A stretch of 64,000 nucleotides of DNA from Proteromonas lacertae (taxonomy: Eukaryota > Sar > Bigyra > Opalinata > Proteromonadidae), in the NCBI GenBank assembly GCA_002245135.1, contig NGBS01000583.1, positions 434,001-498,000 on the forward strand, written 5' to 3'. Shown one piece after another: positions 12,077 to 23,027 of this stretch. The first letter of the stretch is position 1. Every line of letters begins with the position of its first letter. The notes beneath the pieces were generated by a model. The model worked only from the letters and a program-made list of their open reading frames with translations, was not told the origin of the DNA and made no database searches. A program made the translations under genes and the position numbers.

Positions 12077-14930
12077 TATTATATAATTAGAATGTTTTAT
12101 CATCCAATCCTGTAATATTAGAAACATTAAATGCAACAGAAAAAGACTTTAACAATAATCCTTTATTATTGCCATCTTATGTATTAGAATGTAAGAATAC
12201 AGAACAGTTAAGAAACCCAGATAAGTCAATAGGTCCAGGTGAAAATGGTAAACCAGTGACAGTTTCAAAATTATTTAAAATGCATCATCGAATAATTAAA
12301 TATCTGAAAGAAGTACAAGAAAAGAAGAAGAAAGAAGAAGAAGAAAACCAAAAGAAGAGAAATAGAGAAATGTTTGACAATAATAATACAGGCGATATGT
12401 TAGAAGAATCCAATAATTCATTGAGTGACACACATTTTGAATCACCAGACGAAGAATCAACTTCACCATCAGATACTTATATTAATCATCATCATCAAAT
12501 ACAAAAACCAACAACAGCAAATACAACTTCATCTACATTATCATCTACAAATTCAAACAAAATGAAATCTCGTACAGGATCTCCCTATACAAGATCATCT
12601 ACAGCAACAACACAGAAGTCAAATAAATCAAATAATGCATTAGTAGTTAGAAAGAGTAGTAGAGCAAGTTCACCAAAACATAAAGTAGAATCAGGGAGAA
12701 GTAGTTTCTTAAATATATCATCCAGACCTCCAACTGCAGGAGGTAGAATACCTAAAAAAAGAGAAAGTGGTGTAGATTATAAATCAGTACGATGTCCATC
12801 CGCTAAAGATCCATCACAATGGACAATACATGCAGAGCAACAAATAGATCGTTTAGCTGAAGAAAGATTGATGTTGAGAAAAGTAGATTTGTACTATGGA
12901 GATCCAGCTGCTGTTAATGTTTACGTTGGTATTAATAATTTAAATCAATCACCAACTGATCATGAATTTATTGAATTTAAAGTTAAATATCAACAATTAT
13001 TAGATAGTATTTGCCCTGAAGAAATCGATGAATTAGTTACTGATACTATACCTCCACCATCTTTGATTATATTATTTGGTATGATTTATGCAATGAAATA
13101 TTCAGTCAGTATCGTATCATCGTTAAATGTACCAAGTTGGAAAGTAATCTCAAAAATAGTAGTTCCATTTAGTAATAATATCATTTATCTAAGACAATTT
13201 AAGAAGAAACAATTATCAGAAACACAAGTAAAAGCAATGGGTAAGTTTTATAAGAATATGAATTATATGCCTGAAACTTTGGATGACATTAATCCAAGTG
13301 TATCTTCTCTTAGAGATGCAATTCATTTATTATTAAATCAAAGACAATATCTACCTTGGATGACTACTGTATTGAAATCAGATCAACAATTGGCTATTAA
13401 AAAAGAACCTTCTGATTGTATATTTTATTAATATATTTATTATTATTATTAATAGATGATAAACCAGTAAAAACAGTTAAGCCAAAGAAGGTAAACAAAA
13501 AGTTTTCACCAACCACTTCACTGCCAGCAATTGTATATATTCAACCAATGAATACATTCTATCCTTGGGCAAAGAAAGAGAAGTTAAAGCCATTACCAGG
13601 TGAAAGAGATAGAAGAAAAGCAATTGAAAAACTAACAGAGTCATTAAGATCTTCTAGGAAGAAGAAATCAACAACAACAACAATAAAGAAATTCAATGAA
13701 ACAGCTCCAGCTGTTGTTCAACCAACTTATACTCCTTTATTAGAATTGAATTTAGATGATGATAATGATTCAGTTGAAGTATCTCCTTTGTCTCCAACAG
13801 CTGATGAAATAGAAGAAGAGAAGAGAAAAAAAATAGAGGAAAAGAAAGAAGAAAGAAGGAGGAAATTAGAACAAAAACGAAAAGAAAGAGAAGAAAAAGA
13901 AAGATTAGAAAGAGAAAGGATAGAAAATGAAAGATTAGAACAATTAAGAATAGAAGAAGAAAAGAGAGAACAAGAGCGACAAAAACGATTAGAAGAAGTG
14001 AGGAAAAGAGAAGAAGAAGAAAGACTATTTGAAGAAGAATTAAAGAGAAAAGAAGAAGAAAGGAAGAAAGCTGAAGAAGAATTAATGTTTAAACCACAAT
14101 CTGTTAAAGTGGAATGGTTACCAATGTCTCCTGAAAATGATGCTGAAGAAGAACAACAACCATCAGTAGAAAATAGTTTGAAATCACTGTGTTACGATGA
14201 TGGTGAAGGTAGTGAAGAAGAAGGAGAAGAAAATGGAAAAGTGGTAAAAGAGGTAATAGATGATATAATATTAGCATTTGAAGTACAAATTGAAGAAAAG
14301 ACTGATGCTGATTTAGATGAATATGTAAATGGTTATATTAATCAACTGCTGGTAATTCAGAAAGCAGAAGAATTATTAAATAATACAACAAATACATCAC
14401 TCAGTTATATTGATTTTTCCACTTCTAGTCTTGTAATAGAAAAGAATAGCAAATTTACAGAAACAGCAGAAACTCCAGTAATCGATTTTATAGAAGAAGG
14501 AGGATATGATTCAGCTTCTTTTGATTTGTCGGGTTATGCACAAGAATATGTAGATGGAGTAATACCTGAAGTAATTGATGAAATGAAAAAAGAAGAAGCA
14601 GAGAATGAATTGGAAGAAGAAAGTAAAAATACTGAAGAATTGAATTATGATATTGAAGTGATAGAATACCTTGAAGATGAAGAAAAAGTGCAAATCAATT
14701 ATGATGAAGTAGAAGATCCAGGATTAGAGATGGAGAATGAAAACGAAGAAATGAATCAAGAAGAAGAAGAGGAACCATTACAAGATATTGTAGATGAAAC
14801 TGAAAATAATGATAATAATAATGAAAATACATTTATGGAATCTGGTAATATGGATGAGACTTCATTAGATAGAGATTATAAAGATCAAATAGTGGGTGAA
14901 ATAATAGAACAAAATAAAGAAAATCAATAA
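11366..14930 (+). CDS. Large acidic coiled-coil protein with dynein-stalk-like segment
   Basis: About 1,100 residues in many exons with GTAT...TAG introns (near 11491, 11597, 11668, 11751, 11858, 12046 and 13420). The N-terminal third has a region with helical repeats. The middle is low-complexity Ser/Thr/Asn. Then comes a segment (about 12990-13360: EEIDELVTDTIPPPSLIILF, VPSWKVISKI, SLRDAIHLLL) that resembles the microtubule-binding stalk of dynein heavy chains, including the helix-PP turn and the W-x-K spacing. After that lies a long Glu/Arg/Lys single-helix coil (13810-14080) and an acidic tail. There is no AAA motor module here. The stop used is TAA at 14928. The neighbours are ciliary-type genes, but function is not established. 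An upstream ATG at 11273 is possible. Confidence 0.6.
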
Positions 14931-15417
14931 TGAACAAGAAACAATAAAAACAAGAAAAGTGAAAGTATAAATATGAAGATTGATGAAGAAGAACAACAGA
15001 AGAAATGATCATATACAACAGTCAGAAGAAACAGAAAGAAGAAGAAGCAACAGAAAGAAGAAAACTGAGAAGAGACAGTCAGAAGAAATGAAGATGGAAG
15101 AAGAAGAAAAAAACTAAGAATTGATAATGAAAATGATAATGAAGGAGAATAATGATAATTAATGACAAACTAATGAATCTGGTAATATGGATGAGACTTC
15201 ATTAGATACAGACTATAAAGATCAAATAGTGGGTGAAATAATAGAACAAAATAAAGAAAATCAATTTAATGACACACTAGGAGCAACAATAGAAAGTAAT
15301 GGTGATGAAAAGGAAGAAGAAGAAGAGACTGAAGAAGAAACTAGTGAAGAAGAAGAAGAAGAAGAAGAAACTGAGGGAGAAATTGAAGGAGAAACTGATT
15401 ATGATGATGATATATAA
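14839..15417 (+). pseudogene. Damaged tandem copy of the gene's 3' end
   Basis: The roughly 90 bases at 14839-14930, encoding ESGNMDETSLD...NKENQ, recur almost unchanged at 15175-15267. The second copy continues open into an acidic Glu-rich tail ending at 15417. Between them (14931-15174) the sequence is Glu/Lys/Arg-rich in type but broken by stops in all frames. The simplest reading is a partial tandem duplication after which one copy decayed. It may instead be the true C-terminus with several frame breaks, or an assembly artefact. Confidence 0.55.
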
Positions 15418-15502
15418 TATATATTTAAGTTATTAAATTATATATGTATTTTGTTATTAATAATAAATAGAATGAGAAAAAAGAAGAACGAAAAAATGAA
15501 TC

Positions 15503-16483
15503 TTAATTAAATTTAGGCTTTTTTGTTTCTGGGTTATCCAATGCATCTGATGCTCTTTTCACTGTATTACTATAAGTATTTAATACAACACCACTCTATG
15601 TATCAATGAATATATAAAAATATACAGCTTGAGGAAATTTCTCTAAAATCCTTTGTTTTTTTTTCTTTCTTTCTATTATCTCATCTTTAAATCTCATTTT
15701 CCAAGAATGAATCAATTCTTCAATTTTATCTAACACAGTTTGTGGTAATAATGTTTCTTCTCTAAATGTTTTTATTGCTTTTATAATTTTTGATGTTTTT
15801 ATGATTTTTAATGTTAATGGAAGGTTTTCCATTTTATCTAATATTGGTATAAGATCATTAAAATTCCCCCATTTTGATTGTTCTCTCATTTCATCAACTA
15901 ATGACTTTAAATCTGTTGCTTTTGGAATGTAATTTGATATTTTTGTTGGATCTGGAAGACTTAACTTTACAGTTGGCTTTACTAGATTAGGTTTAGGAAT
16001 AGGAGGAGGAGGTTCTGATATTTTATCTTCTGGTAGCTCAGGTAACTGTGATTCTGGTATTGCTCCGATTAATATGTTTCTATCTATTACATCTCTATGT
16101 CTTATTAAGCAACCCTGAGCTACATCTGAAATAAGACGAGATTCATGTGTAGCTAATGTTCTTAATGTCTCAAACACATCTTTACATTCCTAGATGTGAT
16201 ATAATCATATAAATTTACTTCAACATCTCTAATCTGTATATTTAATTCTTTTATCTCTTCTAACAGACATCCAATTGTCAACTTCCACTAAATCATATAA
16301 TTACTTAAAGTATACATGTCTTTCCATTTCCAGTAGATGTTGTAATTCATTATTTTTCATTCTCAACTTCTTTTGAACATATTCGTTGTTTGTATTACTC
16401 ATAAAAACAATTTCTATTGTCAAACCTTTCAAGCCAATTTTTGTTCTTTCCAATTTTTTAAAGATATAAATATTTTTTAGCAT
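15503..16483 (-). CDS. TFIIS N-terminal (LW) domain protein
   Basis: About 295 residues in four exons (introns near 15597-15628, 16180-16205 and 16290-16315). The N-terminal half is helical (KLTIGCLLEEIKELNIQI, CKDVFETLRTLATHESRL). The middle is proline-rich. The C-terminal half has the fold pattern of the TFIIS N-terminal or LW domain (LPLTLKIIKTSKIIKAIKTF, then VLDKIEELIHSWKMRF), which binds disordered motifs in transcription elongation factors. A basic stretch RKKKKQR and the ending SDALDNPETKKPKFN suggest nuclear targeting. Likely a nuclear elongation or chromatin factor; the exact orthologue is not resolved. The start could also be the downstream Met of MSNTNNEY. Confidence 0.65.
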
Positions 16484-16559
16484 TCAATATTGTTAAAACG
16501 ACAAATACACATACACTAGAAAATATATTCCATAAAAAAAACTAACAATAAAAATGAAT

Positions 16560-17801
16560 TTAAGCTGTATTTTGTATAGTACTAGCTTCTTCTCTTCTTA
16601 TTATATCTCGCCATTTATCAATTTCGTCTAATAACAAATATAACACTTTAAGTCTATCTGATTCATATTTCAAATGTGAATATTCATTCAGAATGGCAGT
16701 AATGAATAAATTCTCTTTAAATCCAAATCCATACGACAATAAATTGTATGTAGTACATGGTTTTATATAATCTTTATCTTTCAAACAAAGCTTCTGATAT
16801 CTTAAACACCTTTCGTGAATAACTTTAAAATAATTATATGTAAATGGAGTAACCATCTTTTCAACTTGATCCAGCATTACTAATTCATGTTTAACTTCAT
16901 CAATAGTTAAATTATCAATTCGATCAGGCAGTTTAACTGTTGATATTAATGATACATTAGTTGTAGGAATTGAATCATCATGAAACATGATATGAAATGT
17001 GTCAAATCTTGATGTTAATTCAGGATTTGAAGATAAAGGAACTATTGATTGAGACTGTTGAGATTGTGATGGTAATGATTGTTGATTCTGTATATCATTA
17101 ATTCTTATATTACCAGTCAGTGATATTCTATTCCTTGTTTGATTTGACACAGGAATAATTGATGTAAAATGAGTATTACTATTTCTTCTATTATTTGATG
17201 GTGGTGGAATATTATTTAAGTCTGAAACTACTACAGTTCTTGTTTTTGGATGTGGTCGTCGTATACTTGACATACAATATAATGGTGGAGTTGTTGTTGG
17301 AGTTTCATCTAAAGTATTTCAATTGTATTAAATGTTTTGTGATTTTATCTGGATAATATGGTTTTGAGCAAATTGGATTGTGCGATAAATTCAAATGAGT
17401 CAAATTATTACACTTTTTTAATGGATAAATGTCATAATAGTTTGAAATTACATTATCTGAAAGATCAATTTTCTTCAAGTTTATTAAAAGTTGACATTCC
17501 GATGGTAAACTCTATATGAATGAATGAATATAAAATAATATATTTATACACTAATAAAATTTCCTCTCAAATACAGCTCTTTCACTGTTTTGAAATTACT
17601 ACATATATCTAGAAATCTTATTCTATTAAATTCCGCATATATCACTTCAATGTTTGAATATTTGAAAAATAGTTTTAAATTACTAAGGCTTTGATCATTT
17701 GCCTTAATAGTGTGAGGATCAATTCTATATTTGTCTCTATTACTATAAAACTTGCATTAAATATACGTATCATCATTATTATCACTTTCTATGGAAGGCA
17801 T
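16560..17801 (-). CDS. Leucine-rich repeat protein
   Basis: About 390 residues. The ATG at 17801 opens a short exon (MPSIESDNNDDT); introns follow near 17755 and 17520. Residues about 20-150 are LRRs (VKELYLRGNFI, LKKIDLSDNVIS, LTHLNLSHNPI), ending in the usual LRR cap LKYLDExP. That cap is interrupted: at 17311-17313 there is one extra T, so frame changes between LKY and DETPTTTP and a TGA (17305-17307) would otherwise stop it. The C-terminal half is mostly helical and contains a low-complexity Asn/Ser/Gln linker. LRR-cap proteins of this size include axonemal and SDS22-like proteins; I cannot choose. Start shares a promoter with CFAP119. Confidence 0.65.
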
Positions 17802-17829
17802 TTGATGTTTAAGAAAAAAACAAACAGTC

Positions 17830-17847
17830 TCAAACCTTTAGGTTTGA
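17830..17847. promoter_or_regulatory. Perfect palindromic promoter motif
   Basis: TCAAACCTTTAGGTTTGA is an 18-base perfect inverted repeat centred between the divergent starts of the LRR gene (17801) and CFAP119 (17884). It is the cleanest copy of an element seen near several start codons in this window. Confidence 0.65.
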
Positions 17848-17883
17848 TCTTTTAATCGTTTCTTTAAATTAAAAAAACAATTT

Positions 17884-18687
17884 AATGGTATAATTATGGC
17901 TTATTAATACAAAATATAGAATTCTTTACTTTATAAATATGTCTCTGAAGAACAAGTGATAAATTTAGAGAGTATAACAGATGTTGAAGAATGTAAATCG
18001 TATTATTAATTCATTATATTGTTTAGAACATTAATGGAATATATTGGGAAAATAAAACAAGTGAAAACTGAACTTGAAGAGAAAATATTAACTGATTTCT
18101 TTTTCTACTTATTAGTGTTTTGCAGAAGGCAAAGATTTACACCTGATAAAATCTCAACACTAATGGCTATTGGGAAAAAACTATTTAGAGCAGATATAAA
18201 ACATGGAACAAGATCAATGAAAGATAGTTTTCAACATTTTCGAACTTTACTAATATCACACAGTGTAGATCGATCTCCTAAATTTATAAAAGTGTTTGAA
18301 TATGAAGATGCTGAGGCTATTTTGGATTATATGTATCAAACTTATTATAGACATTATAAATGGTATTCTTACATCTTTACACCTGAAGTTGAAATGACTA
18401 TACAACAGGTTAATCCATTCACAGTTTTAACACCACAATATTTCAGACCATTGACTGAAGCTATTCCATTAGAAACACATGATAAACCAAAACCAGAAGA
18501 ACCAAATGAAAGTGATGAACAACAACCTCAAGAAGGAGATGAAGAAAATACAAACAATGAAAATAAAGAAAATGAAAATATTGATAGTAAAAGTACTGAT
18601 GGTAAGAAGAAACCATCCCAAACTAGTTCACAGGTGAGTAGTAAAAATGCGAGCAGACAAGCAACACCAAGTCCTACTAAATCTTAA
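17884..18687 (+). CDS. CFAP119: CFAP119/CCDC189-family ciliary protein
   Basis: About 247 residues. An intron directly follows the start ATG (17884-17886), and a second lies near 17998-18024. The protein has the CCDC189 (CFAP119) domain pattern: LTDFFFYLLVFCRRQRF, FQHFRTLLISHSVDRSP and a C-terminal TYYRHYKWYSYIFTPEVE, which matches the family's conserved YFRHFKLYKYVFTPQ-type end. The last 60 residues are a Glu/Asn/Ser-rich tail. The family is associated with motile cilia and sperm flagella. It starts divergently from the LRR gene across a palindromic motif, consistent with shared control. Confidence 0.8.
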
Positions 18688-18799
18688 GAATAGAGTGTTA
18701 TAGTATTGTTTAATGTATTTAAAATAAATTATATTGTTTTTTTGAGGTATTTAGATGAAAAAAACAATTTACATGTAATTTACTTGTCTTTACATTTTG

Positions 18800-19942
18800 A
18801 TGATTATTTCTATATATGAAAGCTGTGATAATATTGAAATGTATTTAAGGTGAACTTTTTATAAAAATAGATTAAATAGAATAGTAATTATTCATGAGGA
18901 AGACAAGATCAAAATATTGAACAAAGATAATAGGGAACATATATGTTCAAAAGTTTTGCTGAAAGAACGGAGTAAATATTTTAATCAACTACTATCAGAA
19001 CAACCTGATACTACTGAATATAGCATACCTATGGATTTACAAGTCACTGCTCTTGGTATTGGACTTGCTTTAAATTATTTACATTATGGATGTGTATTAT
19101 TATTTAAATATTTCATAGATTGAAATTGATGAAGATAATGTCGTTTCTCTTTTGCAATCTTCTATATTATTGGGTATCCCTCAATTATTAGATCAAATAT
19201 TATTGTATTTTTATTCAATTAAATTGTCTAGAGTAGTTAATAATTACGTAACAAAGTACAATATTGATAGATTATATTCACTCTCTAAATGTGATGAATT
19301 ATTAAATAAAAGATTCACAGAGTATGTTATAAACAATACTGAAGTCATATTTGACAATTGTATAGTTATTATTGTTTTATTAAATGATTAGTATCACAAT
19401 TATCAATTCAATATATATGGGAGATTCTTACTTTACAGAATATTACTATAAGAAATGAAGTATATATACTAGAGAAACTAATAGAATATTATCATAATTA
19501 TAATTATAAATTCAATGAAGGTAATAATAATAATAATATTGATAATTCTCCAGCATTAACATTTGTATATAATATTCAATGGAATAAAATACCATATTTT
19601 ATGTTTTCTAATTATTCACCTAAGTTATTATTTAATATACCAGAAAAAGTGTTTGATGAAATAAAAGATATATCAATGAATTCAAAGCAAATGCAATATC
19701 CATTTGTATTTAATGAAAGACGTTATACTCGTATATTTCTCTCTTACTTTTTGTACTTTATATATATATATATCAAAAATAGAAGTTTATGTTAATGATG
19801 GATATATTTTAGGTTTATTTAAACCATATAATGTTTTTACAACTACAAAGATCAAGATAGACTCAACATCAATAGTTGATGCACAGATTCCTACTTTGAT
19901 GAATGCTATACTGCAGTTTAAGAATCTTGAAAGCATTTCTAG

Positions 19943-19974
<32 letters not shown>

Positions 19975-21399
19975 ATAATGATTAGTTCATCTACTAAGAC
20001 ATTCTTTCTCTCATACACTAATGAATACAATTATAAAATCAGATTTTATTGATAAATTAAAATCCCTTACGATCGATAGTGATAATTATATAATAGACGA
20101 ACTTTGTGCAGTTTCATTGCCATCTTTACATACTCTATCAATTCCATATTGTTATAGTGGTGAAAAGTTGAGTAGTTTTTTTGATTCAAAATTACTAAGT
20201 AAATATGAAAATATTGTATCACTTGATTTATCATGTATAATTATATATTATTATTATTATTATTATTGTGTAGATAATTTTATTACATTTCCAGTGTTAG
20301 AAAATCTATGTATAGTCTTAGAGAATACATCATTAATACCTCAATTAACATCAATAAATTTGGCTGGAAATGTTCTTACAATGTTAGATAATATGTTTTA
20401 TACATCTCTGAATGTATCAAAACGACAAATAGAATCTATAAACCTATCATGTATAATTATTGGCATATACCATTTTTTATAGATTGTTCAATAAATAGAG
20501 TATCAAATAATTTTCCATTGTTGTTCAAAGACAATTACAGAATTAAAAGAATATATTTTGCACATAATCTTTGTGGTGATGATATTATCAATTATATCAG
20601 TGATGCAGTAGAAAACAATCAGTTAAATCTATTAGAAGTAATTGACTTGAAACAGAATAATATCACCAATAGAGGATTAGTAAAATTTCTTCAATCTTTA
20701 AATTCATTTCTAGCTCCTAATATTACACAACTATCATTAGGCTGGAATTTAATTACTTCTCCAACATTAGATATAGCTAAAATATGTTATAAACATATAT
20801 TACCGAATCTTTGTGTTTATGATTTTTCTAGTATATATATTATTATTATTTATGATAATATAGATAATCAAATAGGTAATACTAAATTATTAATTGCATC
20901 TTGTCTAATACCAGCAATGAATAATTTAAAATATATTATATTAGGTGGGAATAAAATTGGTACAACTGGAATAACTCATCTTCTTTATCTATTAAAATCA
21001 TTACAAAATATTTCATTGATTTATTTAGATATTAGTAATAATAACATTCAGCATAGCGACAAAATATTGAGTTATTTAACAAAAATAAATCGCAGTGAAT
21101 TGAAAGATATAAATTTAAATGACAATAGAATAGGAAATAAATATTTTCAAATTATTATTCAAGCCATAGAGAATGTCAGTTGGCCTGTATTGGAGGTGTT
21201 AAGACTAAGATGTAATCATTTAAGAACATCAGCAGTATTTCCATTAATAAAAACATTACAGACATTAAAATATCAGAATAAGTGTAAGATAAAATATATC
21301 CTATGTGAAGGGAATTATATATCACCTTCTTTTTTCACTAGTTTAGTTTTGTTGGATATAATTGGAGAAGGAAATGTAAAAGCTTATGATTGGGAATAG
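18800..21399 (+). CDS. BTB-BACK-like protein with C-terminal LRRs
   Basis: About 770 residues in roughly nine exons. Start taken at 18800 (MIISIYESCDNIEI), joined by a 30-nt intron. The N-terminus is BTB-like (VLLKERSKYFNQLL is the typical helix in which substrate adaptors fold), followed by BACK-like helices (LLQSSILLGIPQLLDQILLY). The C-terminal half carries ribonuclease-inhibitor-type LRRs (LEVIDLKQNNITNRGLVKFL, LIYLDISNNNIQHSD). Introns are rich in AT and TTA runs (for example 19942-19985). BTB-LRR proteins may act as Cullin-3 adaptors, with the LRRs choosing the substrate; that is inference. No stop or frame break was found once introns are removed. Confidence 0.7.
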
Positions 21400-21461
21400 A
21401 TTATTTTAATATACATCACATATACACATTTAGTAACATTAACTACAATCTAAAATTTATT

Positions 21462-22282
21462 CTATTTATTATCTTTACTTTCATGATTATTTTCAAAGAA
21501 CATAAAATCAATTAAAAACACTGCACCAAACACTATCATTCTCTCATTTAAGTTCATATTAGGTGGAAAATCCAGTGAGAAAGTGTCAGCATCAGTAAAC
21601 ATCTCTTTACAACAACCAGAATATACTTTACGAATTTGACCGGTTGTATCACTTTCTCCTTCTTTCTGAATGTTAAATACAATTTTATCAAATGGAGCAC
21701 AGGGTAAAGTGCAACATTTACCACATTGACAACAAGGACCATATATTGTACCAATTCGTTTATTTTGATGGTCATTAATTGCGAATTTATCACCACAACC
21801 TATAATGTTTTATTAATTATAAAAATACAGGTAAATTTGTTTTGAATTTTACCAATTAATTGATCAGCACCATCAAATACATTTATGTATGGTAAACAAC
21901 AACATCCACAACAATCATAGACACAGGGCTTTTCTATAACCATAATTTTAGCTTTAGTAGCAGGATCAATAACATCGATGTTTGTACTTACCCATGCTCC
22001 ACATTGTCTTAAACAGCAGTTATTTCTTTCGTAGACCTAATGATGAGAATATAACGATAATAAAGTATACTCTATAAATTGGATTGGCAGATCTATCTAC
22101 TCCTCCATCTTTGTTAGGAACATATACAGCATATTGATTAGCTTGATCATACCCAACAAGTACATCACCCCATTCAACTTTTTGTTTAATAACAAGTGAT
22201 TGAGCTAATAAAAATAGTAAAAATATAATAAAATACTGCTCATAAGAGCCTGAAATGGACTATTAGCAGCTACAGGTTGCAT
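21462..22282 (-). CDS. Phospholipid scramblase family protein
   Basis: About 237 residues, a normal length for a scramblase without the Pro-rich leader. Visible family signatures: the Cys-rich stretch (EKPCVYDCCGCCCLP), IGTIYGPCCQCGKCC, the GQIRKVYSGCCKEMFTDAD motif followed by FSLDFPPNMN, and the C-terminal helix that ends the fold (GAVFLIDFMFFE). Three introns lie near 21800, 22037 and 22210. Scramblases of this family bind membranes, often by palmitoylation of the Cys cluster, and are linked to Ca2+-dependent lipid movement. The canonical Ca2+ loop appears as FTDADTFSLDF. The start ATG at 22282 gives a short Pro/Ala leader. Confidence 0.88.
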
Positions 22283-22417
22283 AACTGTCAATATCAAAAA
22301 TTCAATTTTTAAAAAGTTTAATATTAAATTAGATTTAAAAATATTTTGATAATCACAAAATAAAATAAAATAAATAAGAATGAATTTAAATATGACACAA
22401 CATAAGAATATACAATT

Positions 22418-22941
22418 TCACAAACTATCATCAGAGTCAGAATCTTCTTCAGATTGTTGTAACTGTTCTTCTTGATATACATTTTCAAATGATGAAGGAT
22501 ATTCAATTGAAGAAGAATACTAAAATATAGATTTTTGAATAAAATACTGTACTACTGTCTAAATCATCACTCTTCATATTATTACGGATTTGTTCATCCT
22601 ATATATTCATAAATTCGATTAACAATACTCTAACTTTCCACACATCATATAATTTACCTGCTTCTCTCAAATAATTTTGTTTTAATTGTTCTAATTTTGG
22701 ATCTAAACCTTCATAAAGCACTTTTGATAAGTTCTCTATCTCATCTTGAATATCTAAATTGTTATTTCATAAAAATACTCTTCTGAAGTTCATCACATTG
22801 ATCTAAGTCATTTCTATATTTTTCTCTACTGAAAACTTCTTTCTGTTGCAATCTTGACAAATAATCTCTATAGGCTTGTTCAGAGCTCTTTTTCAGTGCT
22901 TTAAGTTCTTCTGCTTTCATTTTTTCTGTGACACTATTCAT
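22418..22941 (-). CDS. Small coiled-coil protein, function unknown
   Basis: About 146 residues in four exons, start at 22941. Three introns (25, 30 and 28 nt, GTAT...TAG) keep the frame. The first two-thirds form a charged helix (KMKAEELKALKKSSEQAYRD, then FSREKYRNDLDQCDELQK). The tail is acidic and Ser-rich (EEDSDSDD before the stop). It has no signal peptide and no known motif. It is divergent from TTC13, with about 85 bases between starts. I do not recognise the family. Confidence 0.6.
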
Positions 22942-23027
22942 ATTTCCTTTGCTTTTAATTCAAATTTTAAAAATGTAATACTGACAAAGGTAATTTACAT
23001 TTTTACTTAAATCCAATTTTTGAAGTT

